From UBA668 sp963720695 (lineage in GTDB: Bacteria; Actinomycetota; Acidimicrobiia; Acidimicrobiales; Ilumatobacteraceae): a stretch of DNA of 64,000 bases. A program made the translations under genes and the position numbers. Below, piece by piece: positions 1 through 8,575 of the stretch. Under the pieces are notes generated by a model, which saw nothing but the letters and a program-made list of their open reading frames with translations, did not search any database and was not told the DNA's origin. Location: the NCBI GenBank assembly GCA_963720695.1, contig CAVRGG010000007.1, forward strand, positions 248,001-312,000, written 5' to 3'. Positions within the stretch are counted from its first letter, which is position 1. Each line of letters opens with the position of its first letter.

Positions 1-844
1 GGTCGTGGATCGCATGGCGGATCAGATCGTCGACGGGTCGGCACTCGGCCTCGATGGTGCGAACCAGGCTGATGCTCGCGACGTAGTCCCAGAGCGCGAG
101 CTCGACCGCCGGCGTCGCCGCGAAGAGATCGAAGACTTTGGCGAGGCCGAGGTTCTCCTGAAAGTGGTGATCCGTCCACTGCAGTGAGTAGTGCACGTAG
201 CCGTCGTCGATGCCGTCGGAATTCGAATGGACGACGACGACGTTGCCCTTCTTGCCCTCGACCGCGTTGGCCAGGGCGCGCTTCCACATCGCAGCGGTTC
301 GGCTCACGGCACCCGGCCGGTGCGGGAAGCCGTGGTACAGCGGCTCGACCGTGGCCCGGATCTCGTCGGGCGGCAGGATGCGGAACGAACCCGAGGCGAT
401 GCCGCCGACGGGTCGCATCCGACGGGCTTCGAGAGTCACGCTCGCCGCGTCGCCTGCTACGCCGAATCCGTAGCGACGGTAGATGACCGCCTCGCTCGCT
501 CGCAGACTGGCCAGGGCTCGTCCCTCGGACCGCTCGAGCTCCAGCAGGCGGTGCATCATCCGGGTGAGCGCGCCCTGTCGTGTGTGGGTCGGCAGGACGC
601 CGACTCGGGTGACCCCGGCGGTCGCCAGCCGAGCGCCGCCCGGGACGACGGTGTCGAAGTGGAAGGCGCCGGCGTGGCCGACGCAGCGGGGGCCGTCCCA
701 GGCCGACACCGAAAGGTGTTCGTGCTCCCAGCCGGGAAGCGACTGCGCCCATTCCTCGTCGGTGGGAGGGCTGAACATGAGGGCGGTGGCCATGGCGTCA
801 CTGGCCATTCGGTACTCGTGGGGTTCGGTGGGTCGCACATCCAT
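1..844 (-). CDS. Eis-like GNAT N-acetyltransferase, 3' part missing
   Basis: The gene starts at 844 and runs off the left edge, so about 281 codons of a protein usually near 400 residues are present. Residues about 77-91 (TRVGVLPTHTRQGA) fit the acetyl-CoA pyrophosphate loop of GNAT enzymes. Further on, ASEAVIYRRYGFG is the segment typical of Eis-type proteins, which join two GNAT folds to a C-terminal sterol-carrier-like domain; that domain lies outside the window. Mycobacterial Eis acetylates aminoglycosides and other amines, but the substrate here cannot be read from sequence. The gene is divergent from the DUF222/HNH gene with only 57 bases between the starts. Family assignment is good; the role is open. 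Confidence 0.85.
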   Translation of the reverse strand, partial: MDVRPTEPHEYRMASDAMATALMFSPPTDEEWAQSLPGWEHEHLSVSAWDGPRCVGHAGAFHFDTVVPGGARLATAGVTRVGVLPTHTRQGALTRMMHRLLELERSEGRALASLRASEAVIYRRYGFGVAGDAASVTLEARRMRPVGGIASGSFRILPPDEIRATVEPLYHGFPHRPGAVSRTAAMWKRALANAVEGKKGNVVVVHSNSDGIDDGYVHYSLQWTDHHFQENLGLAKVFDLFAATPAVELALWDYVASISLVRTIEAECRPVDDLIRHAIHD

Positions 845-901
845 GGCCGCAGCCTGTCAGTTGCCGGGATCCGTGTCACACCCTTTCCGTACGGTGCGCA
901 C

Positions 902-2098
902 ATGGACGTTGGCACGGTACGGAAGCTGGTTTCGGGGACGTCGTTGCCCGACGTCGCAGCCTGCCGAGCCGAGCTGCGGGCGATCCGCATCGTGCGTGGG
1001 TCACTCGACTCGCGTGAGGTCGAGGTGGCGGCTCGCTTGGACGAGTTGGCGGCCGACGAGCCGTCGATGTTCCCCGAGGAGGAGGTCGCGGCTGCGGCGA
1101 AGTCGTCGTTGCTCAAGGCTTCCCGAGTGAGGTCCCGTCAGCGGGCCGCTGACGACATTCCACAGCTGGGGGATGCGCTCGCGAACGGCGAGACCACCGG
1201 TGACCGCCTCGATCTGGTGGCCAGGGCAACGCACGGACTGTCGCCGACGGAGAAGGCGCGGGTCGCGGCCCACGGCGACGAACTGGCCCAAGGGGCCGCT
1301 CGATTGTCCGACCGTGAGTACCGTCATCTGTTGGAGCGGGTGATCCGCACATGCCGAGACGACGACGGTCTCGACCGGCTCGCTCGGCAGCGAGCGGCGG
1401 CGCGGCTTCGTTGGTGGAACGACGTCGACGGCATGTGGTGTCTGTCCGGCCGATTCGATCCTGTGACGGGCGCGGAGATGGAGAGTCGTCTTCGAGCGTC
1501 GATCGAGCGCATGTTCCACGACCACACGCCCGAGCAGTGCCCGAGCGAGCCGAGCGAGCGGCAACAGTTCCTGGCTGCCCAGGCGATGGCGGCGATGTGT
1601 GGTGGAGGCGGCCAGTTCGGTGTGCCCGACGTGACGGTGCTCATCGACGAGCGAACGTTGCGAGAGGGCCGCTGGCACGAGGGCTCGATCGTCGACGCCG
1701 GGCTCGGACGGTTCGGCCTGCCCATCGAGACGATCCGTCGCTGGGCGTGCATCGGGACGATCACGCCCGTCATCGTGTCGGCCGACGGGGTCCGCCTGCT
1801 GCTCGGACGTGAGACCCGACTCGCGAACCGTGCCCAGCGTCGAGCCCTACGCGTGTTGTACGGCACGTGCGCCCTGTGCGACGTCCCGTTCGAGCACACG
1901 CAGATCCATCACGTCACCTGGTTCCGGCTGGGCGGATCGACCGACATCGACAACATGCTGCCGTTGTGCGCCCGTCATCACCATCTGGTGCACGAGGGCG
2001 GGTGGACGCTCCATCTCGACATCGATCGAACGCTCACGGTCACCCGTCCGGGCGGCGCCGTCAGTACGCATGGGCCGCCGCGAATGAGGGCGGCGTGA
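902..2098 (+). CDS. DUF222 / HNH endonuclease-signature protein (13E12-type)
   Basis: This 398-residue protein has an N-terminal helical DUF222 region (about residues 20-290) and a C-terminal HNH zinc-type nuclease motif (about 320-370): a CALC pair, then IHH, then a DNMLPLCARHHH segment. I chose the ATG at 902 over a much longer upstream frame because the homologous part begins there, the upstream part lies over the divergent acetyltransferase gene, and a TACGGT -10 box (890-895) sits 6 bases before the ATG, as in a leaderless transcript. The family is known as the 13E12-repeat family in mycobacteria. Its biological job is unproven; nuclease activity is inferred. A second, diverged member lies at 60663-61856. 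Confidence 0.85.
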   Translation: MDVGTVRKLVSGTSLPDVAACRAELRAIRIVRGSLDSREVEVAARLDELAADEPSMFPEEEVAAAAKSSLLKASRVRSRQRAADDIPQLGDALANGETTGDRLDLVARATHGLSPTEKARVAAHGDELAQGAARLSDREYRHLLERVIRTCRDDDGLDRLARQRAAARLRWWNDVDGMWCLSGRFDPVTGAEMESRLRASIERMFHDHTPEQCPSEPSERQQFLAAQAMAAMCGGGGQFGVPDVTVLIDERTLREGRWHEGSIVDAGLGRFGLPIETIRRWACIGTITPVIVSADGVRLLLGRETRLANRAQRRALRVLYGTCALCDVPFEHTQIHHVTWFRLGGSTDIDNMLPLCARHHHLVHEGGWTLHLDIDRTLTVTRPGGAVSTHGPPRMRAA

Positions 2099-2103
2099 GT
2101 GCC

Positions 2104-2982
2104 TCAGCCCAAGCGGAGGGGTGTGATCACCTGTTCGACGAAGCGGAGGACGGGCTCGGTGGATCGGGGATGGCCGAAATCCATGACGAAGTGCCGAACG
2201 CCGAGGTCGGCGCGGTGCCGCAGCAGCTCGACGAGCTCGGCGGACTCGGCATCGGTCTCGGGAAGCGCGTGCTCGATGGTGTTCGAGATCTCGATCGCGG
2301 ATGGGTCGCGGCCTGCTTTCTCGGCCGCGGCCTGCACGATGCCCTTTCGTCGGTTCCAGTCGTCGTCGCCTCGATACCAGCAGTTCCACATGTCGGCGAG
2401 GCGCCCCACCATCGGCAGACCGATCCGCTCTCCTGATGCACCGATGCAGATCCGCGGAGCGGGATCGGGCAGCGGCGGGGCCGATGCTCCGGCGATGTGA
2501 AAGTACGTGCCGTCGAAGGAGGGCTCGTCCTCGGTCCACATCAGCCGGCAGATGGTGATGACCTCCTCCAACTGGGCGAAGCGCACCGATGGCTTGGGGA
2601 ACTCGTAGCCGTACGCGGTGTATTCGTCCTCGCGCCAACCCGCCCCGATGCCGAGGATGAAACGCCCGCCGGAGAGCACCTGCAAGGTCGCGGCCATCTT
2701 GGCGGTCAGTGCCGGTGGTCGGTAGCCGTGGCCGAGCACGTGGTGGCAGAGCTCGACCGTGGGATATCTGGCGGCCAACCAGGTCAGCGTGGTCCACGCC
2801 TCCAGGAACGGATCGGTCTTCGCGTCGAACCCGTAGAAGTGGTCGGCGATCCAGACGGAGTCGAAGTGGGGCAGCGCGGTGGGAAGAATGTGTTGGTCCT
2901 GGTATACAACGATCGGCTGATGGTCGCTCCAACGGTTGCCGATCACCGGCGAGAGCCAGCCGAACTTCAGGTCGGCGGTCAT
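2104..2982 (-). CDS. LLM-class F420-dependent oxidoreductase
   Basis: A 292-residue protein with features of the luciferase-like monooxygenase superfamily: an N-terminal strand ending in SVWIADHFYG (about residues 43-52), and RFILGIGAGWREDEYTAYG near residue 110, the hallmark glycine-rich segment. In actinobacteria most of these enzymes use coenzyme F420 rather than FMN to transfer hydride to diverse substrates, but neither cofactor nor substrate can be proved here. The start overlaps the stop of the SRPBCC gene by 4 bases (ATGA), so the two are likely translated together. The end lies 5 bases from the convergent HNH gene. Confidence 0.85.
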   Translation of the reverse strand: MTADLKFGWLSPVIGNRWSDHQPIVVYQDQHILPTALPHFDSVWIADHFYGFDAKTDPFLEAWTTLTWLAARYPTVELCHHVLGHGYRPPALTAKMAATLQVLSGGRFILGIGAGWREDEYTAYGYEFPKPSVRFAQLEEVITICRLMWTEDEPSFDGTYFHIAGASAPPLPDPAPRICIGASGERIGLPMVGRLADMWNCWYRGDDDWNRRKGIVQAAAEKAGRDPSAIEISNTIEHALPETDAESAELVELLRHRADLGVRHFVMDFGHPRSTEPVLRFVEQVITPLRLG

Positions 2983-3443
2983 GCGGACTCCAGCGCTGTC
3001 TTCAAGCGCCCGAGCGTCGCCTGCATCCCCTTGGTGATCCCGGTACGGCGACGCAGCACGGTGTCGTACAGGAATCCCTGGAAGCCCTTCGGCTGGTAGG
3101 AGAACGACTCGGTCACGCGGGTCCCGGCACCCTCGGCAGCCAACTCATAGCGCCACGTCGTGTAGCCCGCGGCGACGAATTCGAACACGGCACCTGCCTC
3201 GCACGCGGTCACCTCCGAGGTGGTGGTCCACTTCTTGACGGTGCGTCCCGCGACGACTGCGGCGTTGTCGCCCTCGAACTTCGCCCCGACCGCGGCTGCC
3301 GTCGCCGGGGGAACCCAACGACCCGCCGTGCATTCCGGGCTCCACTCGCCCATCCGCGTGATGTCGACGATCGCCGACCACACGTCCTGTGGAGGGCGGT
3401 CGATCAGCACGGTGGCGGATCCGGTGGACAGTTCGCTGGTCAT
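2979..3443 (-). CDS. SRPBCC family (START-like) protein
   Basis: This 154-residue protein begins with the usual polyketide-cyclase-type strand and phrase ATVLIDRPPQDVWSAIVDI (residues 10-28) and continues with the GEWSPE turn and alternating strands of the Bet v1/START fold. Such proteins bind hydrophobic ligands in a cavity; no catalytic residue can be assigned. It is the first gene of a two-gene unit with the LLM oxidoreductase, so it might hold or modify a related hydrophobic substrate. A TACGCT -10 box (plus strand 3450-3455) lies 6 bases before the ATG, which suggests a leaderless transcript. Confidence 0.8.
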   Translation of the reverse strand: MTSELSTGSATVLIDRPPQDVWSAIVDITRMGEWSPECTAGRWVPPATAAAVGAKFEGDNAAVVAGRTVKKWTTTSEVTACEAGAVFEFVAAGYTTWRYELAAEGAGTRVTESFSYQPKGFQGFLYDTVLRRRTGITKGMQATLGRLKTALESA

Positions 3444-3481
3444 GGCGGGAGCGTAGGCCGAACGGCCGGTGGAGACTCAGC

Positions 3482-4195
3482 TCAGGAGAACGCGCAGAAC
3501 TCGTTGCCCTCCGGGTCGGCGAGTACGGTCCAGGCGATCTCGTCGTCCTGCGCGCGGAGCACGGTTGCGCCGGCCTGCACCAGCGCGTCGATGGTGGCGT
3601 CGACCAGGGTGACGTCCCAGTGGACGCGGTTCTTGACCGTCTTCGGTTCGGGTACCTGGGTGAACACCCAGAACATGTGCGGGAACCCTGCCGCCCCTTC
3701 CACCCAGGCGTAGCGCGTCCCGTCTCTGGTGCCCACGGTGCCGCCGGTGCGTTCGGCCCACCACGCGGCGATGGCGGCGGGATCGCGGCTGTCCACCACC
3801 AACTCGAAGGGACCGAGTGCCGTCGGCGCCATCGGGTGGGGCGCGAACACGCACAGCGCCAGGCCTCCAGGGTCCTGCACCACCCACCAGGCATCCTCGT
3901 CCGTCGGCGGCCGGAGCACGGTGGCCCCGGCCTGCACGATCGGTGCAGGGTCGCCGCCGAGGACGCGGGTGTCGAGATGGACTCGACTCTTGGAGGACAG
4001 CGCCTCCGGTACGACGTTGATCCAGATCTGGCGTTCGCGAGGGCCGCCGTCGGGCGGCGCGAGGTGGTACGAGCCGTCGTCATGCGCGATCACCGGCTGC
4101 TCGAGGACGGCCCCCCAGAACGTCGCGACCGCCTCGGGGAGGCCGTCGACGTCGGCGACGTCGATGCACAGGTCCTTGAATCTGACGTCCGGCAT
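3482..4195 (-). CDS. Tandem VOC (glyoxalase-like) domain protein
   Basis: The 237-residue protein consists of two repeated VOC modules. Each half ends in a similar phrase: VVQDPGGLALCVFAP near residue 106 and VLADPEGNEFCAFS at the C terminus. Both halves also contain the VHxD segment (SRVHLDTRV and NRVHWDVTL). The closest named group is the Glyoxalase_6-like family, often annotated only as VOC family protein. Some members bind drugs such as bleomycin, others are metal enzymes; I cannot choose. A TATTGT -10 box (plus strand 4203-4208) stands 7 bases upstream of the start, and the promoter region of 44 bases is shared with the urease-like operon. Confidence 0.8.
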   Translation of the reverse strand: MPDVRFKDLCIDVADVDGLPEAVATFWGAVLEQPVIAHDDGSYHLAPPDGGPRERQIWINVVPEALSSKSRVHLDTRVLGGDPAPIVQAGATVLRPPTDEDAWWVVQDPGGLALCVFAPHPMAPTALGPFELVVDSRDPAAIAAWWAERTGGTVGTRDGTRYAWVEGAAGFPHMFWVFTQVPEPKTVKNRVHWDVTLVDATIDALVQAGATVLRAQDDEIAWTVLADPEGNEFCAFS

Positions 4196-4239
4196 GGGAA
4201 GGACAATAGTCGGGACCGGGACTGGCCTAACTTGGGGCC

Positions 4240-4930
4240 ATGCGCCTCACGCCGACCGATCGCGACCGGTTGCTGATCTTCACGGCCGCCGAATTGGCGC
4301 GTGCGCGCCGACGGCGAGGACTGCAGTTGAACGTGCCCGAGGCCACCGCGCTCATCGCCGACACGGTGTGCGAAGCAGCACGCGACGGTGCCCGATTGAT
4401 GGAGGCGGCGAGGGCCGGCGCCAGCGTGCTCACCGAGGCCGACGTGCTCCCGGGTGTCCCCGACATCGTCCGTGAGGTGAAGGTCGAGGCGGTGTTCGAC
4501 GACGGCACTCGAATGGTCGTGGTGCGCCACCCCTTCGGTGAAGGGGCCGGTCTCGGAGCCGACGCTCCGGGCGCGGTGGTCACGGCGCCGCGGGAATCGG
4601 AAACGCTTCCCGGACTCGTGTTCATCACCGTCACCAACACCTCCGACGTCCCGGTCTCGATCACGTCTCACTTCCACTTCTTCGAGGTCAACCAGCGGCT
4701 CTCCTTTCCGCCGCGCCGCGGGCTATGGCATGCGCCTGGCGATCCCCGCCGGCTCAGCGTTGCGATTCGAACCGGGGGTCCCGACGGAGGCTCCGCTGAC
4801 ACCCATCGGCGGCGCCCGCGTCGCGATCGGCTTCGCCGGTCTCGTCGATGGAGCGCTCGACGAGCCGGGCGCGAAGGAGGCAGCCCTCGCTCGCGCTGCC
4901 TCGCTGGGCTACCTGGGGGCGGACTCGTGA
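4240..4930 (+). CDS. Urease-like gamma-beta fusion subunit, frame broken by one extra base
   Basis: Residues 1-100 match urease gamma (MRLTPTDRDRLLIFTAAELA, then TALIADTVCEAARDG and DVLPGVPDIV). The beta part follows in the same chain, as in actinobacterial and Helicobacter UreA fusions (FITVTNTSDVPVSITSHFHF). After RLSF (about 4708) the reading moves to the next frame, where the expected beta ending continues: AAGYGMRLAIPAGSALRFEP, then the conserved PIGG and GLVDG motifs, stopping at 4930. The span is 691 bases; without one surplus C it would be 690, giving 229 residues, the normal size. The stop overlaps the alpha-subunit GTG (GTGA), so the two are coupled. A TAACTT -10 box (4228-4233) lies 6 bases before the ATG. 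Probably an assembly error, otherwise a broken gene. Confidence 0.85.
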
Positions 4931-6681
4931 CCTCGCACTCGCACGGCCAGTTCGATCACGAGCACGCAGGCGGGGACGTTCCTCACAGCCACATCCACCC
5001 CGAGGAGATCCTGCCCGACGACTACGCCGCGATCCATGGGCCGACGGTGGGCGACCGTGTTCGACTCGGTGACACCGGGCTCGTGATCGAGATCGAGTTC
5101 GATGCCCAGGAGCGGGGCAACGAGTTCCTCGCCGGCTTCGGCAAGACCGCCCGAGACGGCCTGATGTTGAAGGCTGCCGCCGTGCGCGACACCTGCGACA
5201 TCGTGATCTCCAACGTCGTGGTGATCGACGCGACCTGTCGCATCGGCAAGATGTCGATCGGCATCCGCGACGGGCGGATCTGTGCGGTCGGCCGAGCGGG
5301 CAACCCCGACATGCAGGACGGTGTCGATGTCGTGGTCGGGACCGGCACCACGATCATCAGTGGCGAAGGACTCATCGCGACCGCCGGTGCCATCGACACC
5401 CACGTGCACCTGCTCTCGCCGCGGATCATGGAGGCGTCGCTCGCATCGGGCGTGACCACGATCATCGGTCAGGAGTTCGGACCCGTGTGGGGTGTCGGGG
5501 TGAACTCGCCTTGGGCGCTTCGGCACGCCTTCAACAGCTTCGACCAGTGGCCGGTCAACATCGGCTTCCTCGCCCGCGGGTCGTCGAGTGACGAGGCGCC
5601 GCTCGTGGAGGCACTCGTCGAGGGTGGTGCGTGCGGGTTCAAGGTGCACGAGGACATGGGGGCCCACGCTCGAGCACTCGACACCGCGCTCGACGTGGCG
5701 GAAGTCCACGACGTCCAGGTGGCGCTGCACACCGACGGGTTGAACGAGTGCCTCAGCGTGGAGGACACGCTGCGAGTGCTCGCCGGGCGCACCATCCACG
5801 CGTTCCACATCGAGGGCTGCGGTGGTGGTCATGTTCCGAACGTCCTCAAGCTCGCCGGCGTCCCGAACGTGATCGGTTCGAGCACCAACCCGACGCTGCC
5901 GTTCGGTCGTGACGCGCTCGACGAGCACTACGAGATGATCTTCGCCGCCCACGGCCTGAACCATCACTCCCACAGCGACCACCACATGGTGACGGACCGG
6001 ATTCGGGGAGGCACGATGGGAGCGGAGGGCGTGCTGCACGACCTTGGCGTCATCGGCATCACGTCGAGCGACGCCCAGGGAATGGGAAGGGCCGGCGAGA
6101 CGGTGCGGCGCACGTTCCAGTTGGCGGCGAAGAACAAGATCGATCTCGGTCAGGGGCCATCACGACACGACAACGATCGTGTTCGTCAGTACATGGCGAA
6201 GCTCACGATCAACCCGGCGATCGCGCACGGACTCTCACACGAGGTCGGTTCCCTCGACATCGGCAAGCTCGCCGACATCGTGCTGTGGCGTCCCGACCAC
6301 TTCGGGGCCAAGCCGCAGTTGGTGCTCAAGAGTGGGTTTCCCGCGTACGGCGTCACCGGCGATCCGAACGCGACGACCGACTCGTGCCAACCGCTGGTGC
6401 TCGGCCCGCAGTTCGGCTCCTTCGGTGCGACTGCGGCCGATCTCGGCGTGGCCTTCGTCAGCCAGGCAGCGGTCGACGCCGGGGAGGACCACATGACGAC
6501 GAGGCGGCGCCGGGTCGCCGTACGCGACAACCGCAACATCGGACCGCGTGACCTCGTGCTCAACGATCGACTTGGGACCGTCGACGTCGACCCGAGGACG
6601 GGCATGGTGACGCTCGACGGCGACACGGTCTACTCGGAGCCCTCCGACTCGGTCTCGCTCAGCCGGCTCTACTTCCTGTGA
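4927..6681 (+). CDS. ureC: Urease-like alpha subunit (nickel amidohydrolase paralogue)
   Basis: The 584-residue protein has the nickel ligands of urease: H159/H161 (THVHLLSP), K239 in GFKVHED (the carbamylated lysine), H268, H294 and D382 in TSSDAQGMGR. Two active-site flap positions differ from classical ureases. The flap reads FAAHGL (339-344) instead of VCHHL, so the flap cysteine is alanine (A341) and the second histidine is glycine (G343); the catalytic flap histidine (H342) remains. Residues 2-24 form a histidine-rich tail with 7 His. The GTG start at 4927 overlaps the ureAB stop. No ureD, E, F or G lies in the window. Agmatine deiminase follows 10 bases later, so the true substrate may not be urea. 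A longer open frame from 4240 is an artefact of the upstream frameshift. Confidence 0.85.
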   Translation: MTSHSHGQFDHEHAGGDVPHSHIHPEEILPDDYAAIHGPTVGDRVRLGDTGLVIEIEFDAQERGNEFLAGFGKTARDGLMLKAAAVRDTCDIVISNVVVIDATCRIGKMSIGIRDGRICAVGRAGNPDMQDGVDVVVGTGTTIISGEGLIATAGAIDTHVHLLSPRIMEASLASGVTTIIGQEFGPVWGVGVNSPWALRHAFNSFDQWPVNIGFLARGSSSDEAPLVEALVEGGACGFKVHEDMGAHARALDTALDVAEVHDVQVALHTDGLNECLSVEDTLRVLAGRTIHAFHIEGCGGGHVPNVLKLAGVPNVIGSSTNPTLPFGRDALDEHYEMIFAAHGLNHHSHSDHHMVTDRIRGGTMGAEGVLHDLGVIGITSSDAQGMGRAGETVRRTFQLAAKNKIDLGQGPSRHDNDRVRQYMAKLTINPAIAHGLSHEVGSLDIGKLADIVLWRPDHFGAKPQLVLKSGFPAYGVTGDPNATTDSCQPLVLGPQFGSFGATAADLGVAFVSQAAVDAGEDHMTTRRRRVAVRDNRNIGPRDLVLNDRLGTVDVDPRTGMVTLDGDTVYSEPSDSVSLSRLYFL

Positions 6682-6691
6682 GGTCCACGCC

Positions 6692-7735
6692 ATGATCACC
6701 CCCCGCCTCGCCGGATTCTCGATGCCGCCCGAGTGGGCACCGCACGAGCGAACGTGGATGGAGTTCCCCTCCGAGAACCCGACCTTCACGGTCGATGACG
6801 GTTGGCTCGACCACTGCCGAGGGGTGTGGGCATCGGTGGCCAACACGATCGCCCGCTTCGAACCAGTGAGCATGGTCTGCAACATGGGCGATCTCGAGAT
6901 CGCCCGCCCGTTGCTCGACCCGACGATCGAGCTGCACGAGACTCCCACCGGCGACGCCTGGTGCCGAGACAGCGGGCCGTCGTTCCTCGTGCATCCCGAC
7001 GGTCGACTCGGTGCCACCCACTGGACCTTCAACGCATGGGGCGACGCCGGCTTCAGCGACCCCGTCGATGAGCGTCACGTCGGGGCGTTCATCGCCGGTC
7101 TCGCCGGCGCCGAACTGTTCGCGAGCTCGATGGTGAACGAGGGGGGCGGCATCCACGTGGACGGCGATGGCACCGTGATGGTGACCACGACGGTGCAGCT
7201 GGATCCGGGTCGCAACCCCACGTGGAACGTCGAGCAGGTGGAGACGGAGTTGAAGTCCTACCTCGGCGTCGAGAAGGCCATCTGGCTGCCGCGGGGTCTC
7301 ACCAAGGATTACGACCGTTTCGGCACCCGCGGCCACATCGACATCCTCGCCTGCTTCGTCCGTCCCGGCCTGGTGCTCGCGCATGTGCAACAGGACCGGG
7401 CGCACCCCGACTTCGAGGTGAGCCGCGAGTACCTGGGTGTCCTGCGCAGCAGCACCGACGCCCGCGGACGACCCCTCGAGGTCATCGAGGTGCCCGCGCC
7501 CCGGACGATCGAATCAGATGGCGAGTTCGTCGACTGGGGCTACATCAACCACTACGTGTGCAACGGCGCGGTGATCCTGTGCTCGTTCGACGACCCCCAC
7601 GACGAGGTCGCCGCCGAGATCCTGTCCAAGGTCTACACGGGTCGGGAGATCGTGCTCCACGACGCTCGTGACATCTTCGCCTGCGGTGGCGGGATCCACT
7701 GCATCACACAACAGCAACCCGCGCCCTCGTCATGA
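6692..7735 (+). CDS. aguA: Agmatine deiminase family protein
   Basis: This 347-residue enzyme of the guanidino-group-modifying (GME) fold carries all expected active-site segments: WCRDSGP (W90-P96), NEGGGIHVDGDG (E150, H155, D157), GHIDILACF (H215, D217) and the nucleophile C337 in GGGIHCITQQQP. Agmatine deiminase converts agmatine to N-carbamoylputrescine and ammonia; peptidyl-arginine-deiminase-type relatives are the main alternative. It follows the urease-like alpha subunit by 10 bases and is almost certainly in the same operon, so its product, a monosubstituted urea, is a plausible substrate for the neighbour. The end overlaps the convergent DUF427 gene by 6 bases. Confidence 0.9.
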   Translation: MITPRLAGFSMPPEWAPHERTWMEFPSENPTFTVDDGWLDHCRGVWASVANTIARFEPVSMVCNMGDLEIARPLLDPTIELHETPTGDAWCRDSGPSFLVHPDGRLGATHWTFNAWGDAGFSDPVDERHVGAFIAGLAGAELFASSMVNEGGGIHVDGDGTVMVTTTVQLDPGRNPTWNVEQVETELKSYLGVEKAIWLPRGLTKDYDRFGTRGHIDILACFVRPGLVLAHVQQDRAHPDFEVSREYLGVLRSSTDARGRPLEVIEVPAPRTIESDGEFVDWGYINHYVCNGAVILCSFDDPHDEVAAEILSKVYTGREIVLHDARDIFACGGGIHCITQQQPAPSS

Positions 7736-8524
7736 CCAGGGCGTCGCCGGACGCTCCTGCTGCACACCGTCCACGAAGACGTCGACCTTCTCGTCGAAGA
7801 ACGCGAAATGGTTCTCCAGCTTTGGTGCTTCCGGAATCGGCGCGGGGTACGTCCAGGCGATGTCCTCGACCAGCTTGCCGTCGGGCAACTCCACCGAGAC
7901 GTAGTTGGCGATGCCCTTGTAGGGGCAGCGGGTGACCTTCGCCGACGGTCGGACCAGATCCCAGCGGACATCGAGCTTCGGGAGGTAGTAGCGGGTGGGG
8001 AGCCCCGTCTCGAACAGGAGGCGGGGACGCGTGGTGTTGGCGACCTCGACCCCTTCGATCTCGACGCGTACGTGCCGCGACGACTGGAGCACGTCGACGC
8101 GCTTGTAGGGATCCCGCGCATGGACGAAGATCTCGTCGTCCTCCTCGAACCAGGCATCGACGCGGTCCCACCAGAAGGACACGTAGCCGCTGATGTCGGG
8201 GCATTCCTCGATGGGTTGGTCGTAGCGCCACACGGCGTTCTCGCGGCGCTGGTCGCCGACCACCACGTGGTGGTAGGTCGCGTCACCCTTGTACGGGCAG
8301 TGACTCGTGTGGTCGCTCTGCTCGAGATGCTCCCAGCGGACATCCTCGACGGGGAAGTAGTACACCGGCAAGTGAGCCGTCTCGAACAGGTACAGCGCTC
8401 GAGTCGTGTCGGCGACGGCTTCGCCGCCCACGAAGACACGGAGTCGGCGGTGACAGGGCTCGACGCGCACTCGCGCGGTGGAGCCTTTGACGGTGGCGTG
8501 GAGGTCGGGGATCGAGGTGGCCAT
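7730..8524 (-). CDS. Tandem DUF427 domain protein
   Basis: The 264-residue protein is an internal duplication. Two DUF427 modules share the phrases LYLFETAHLPVYYFPVEDVRW / LLFETGLPTRYYLPKLDVRW (split by about 120 residues) and HCPYKGDATYHH / RCPYKGIANYVS. DUF427 is a small beta-tent fold of unknown function found widely in actinobacteria and fungi. I took the ATG at 8524 because the domain begins right after it; the open frame extends further only over the neighbouring gene. It is divergent from the GNAT gene (51 bases apart) and convergent with agmatine deiminase. No function can be assigned. Confidence 0.8.
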   Translation of the reverse strand: MATSIPDLHATVKGSTARVRVEPCHRRLRVFVGGEAVADTTRALYLFETAHLPVYYFPVEDVRWEHLEQSDHTSHCPYKGDATYHHVVVGDQRRENAVWRYDQPIEECPDISGYVSFWWDRVDAWFEEDDEIFVHARDPYKRVDVLQSSRHVRVEIEGVEVANTTRPRLLFETGLPTRYYLPKLDVRWDLVRPSAKVTRCPYKGIANYVSVELPDGKLVEDIAWTYPAPIPEAPKLENHFAFFDEKVDVFVDGVQQERPATPWS

Positions 8525-8575
8525 GGCGCGAGTCTCGCGCTCGACCGGTCCTGGGGAAAGCGGTACGTTCCTGAC

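Noticed and set aside
874..900. TGTCACA upstream of the HNH gene as a second ECF41 promoter
   Set aside because: The -35 is perfect but at 16 bases the -10 reads CGCA rather than CGTC, and a normal TACGGT -10 box already explains the start.
191..901. N-terminal extension of the first DUF222/HNH gene
   Set aside because: It lies antisense to the Eis-like gene and has no homology; the TACGGT box and ATG 902 mark the real start.
4240..6681. An 813-residue open frame that looks like a urease gamma-beta-alpha fusion
   Set aside because: The beta part loses homology after RLSF and regains it in the next frame, where it stops at 4930; the alpha subunit then starts at GTG 4927. The fusion is a by-product of one extra base.
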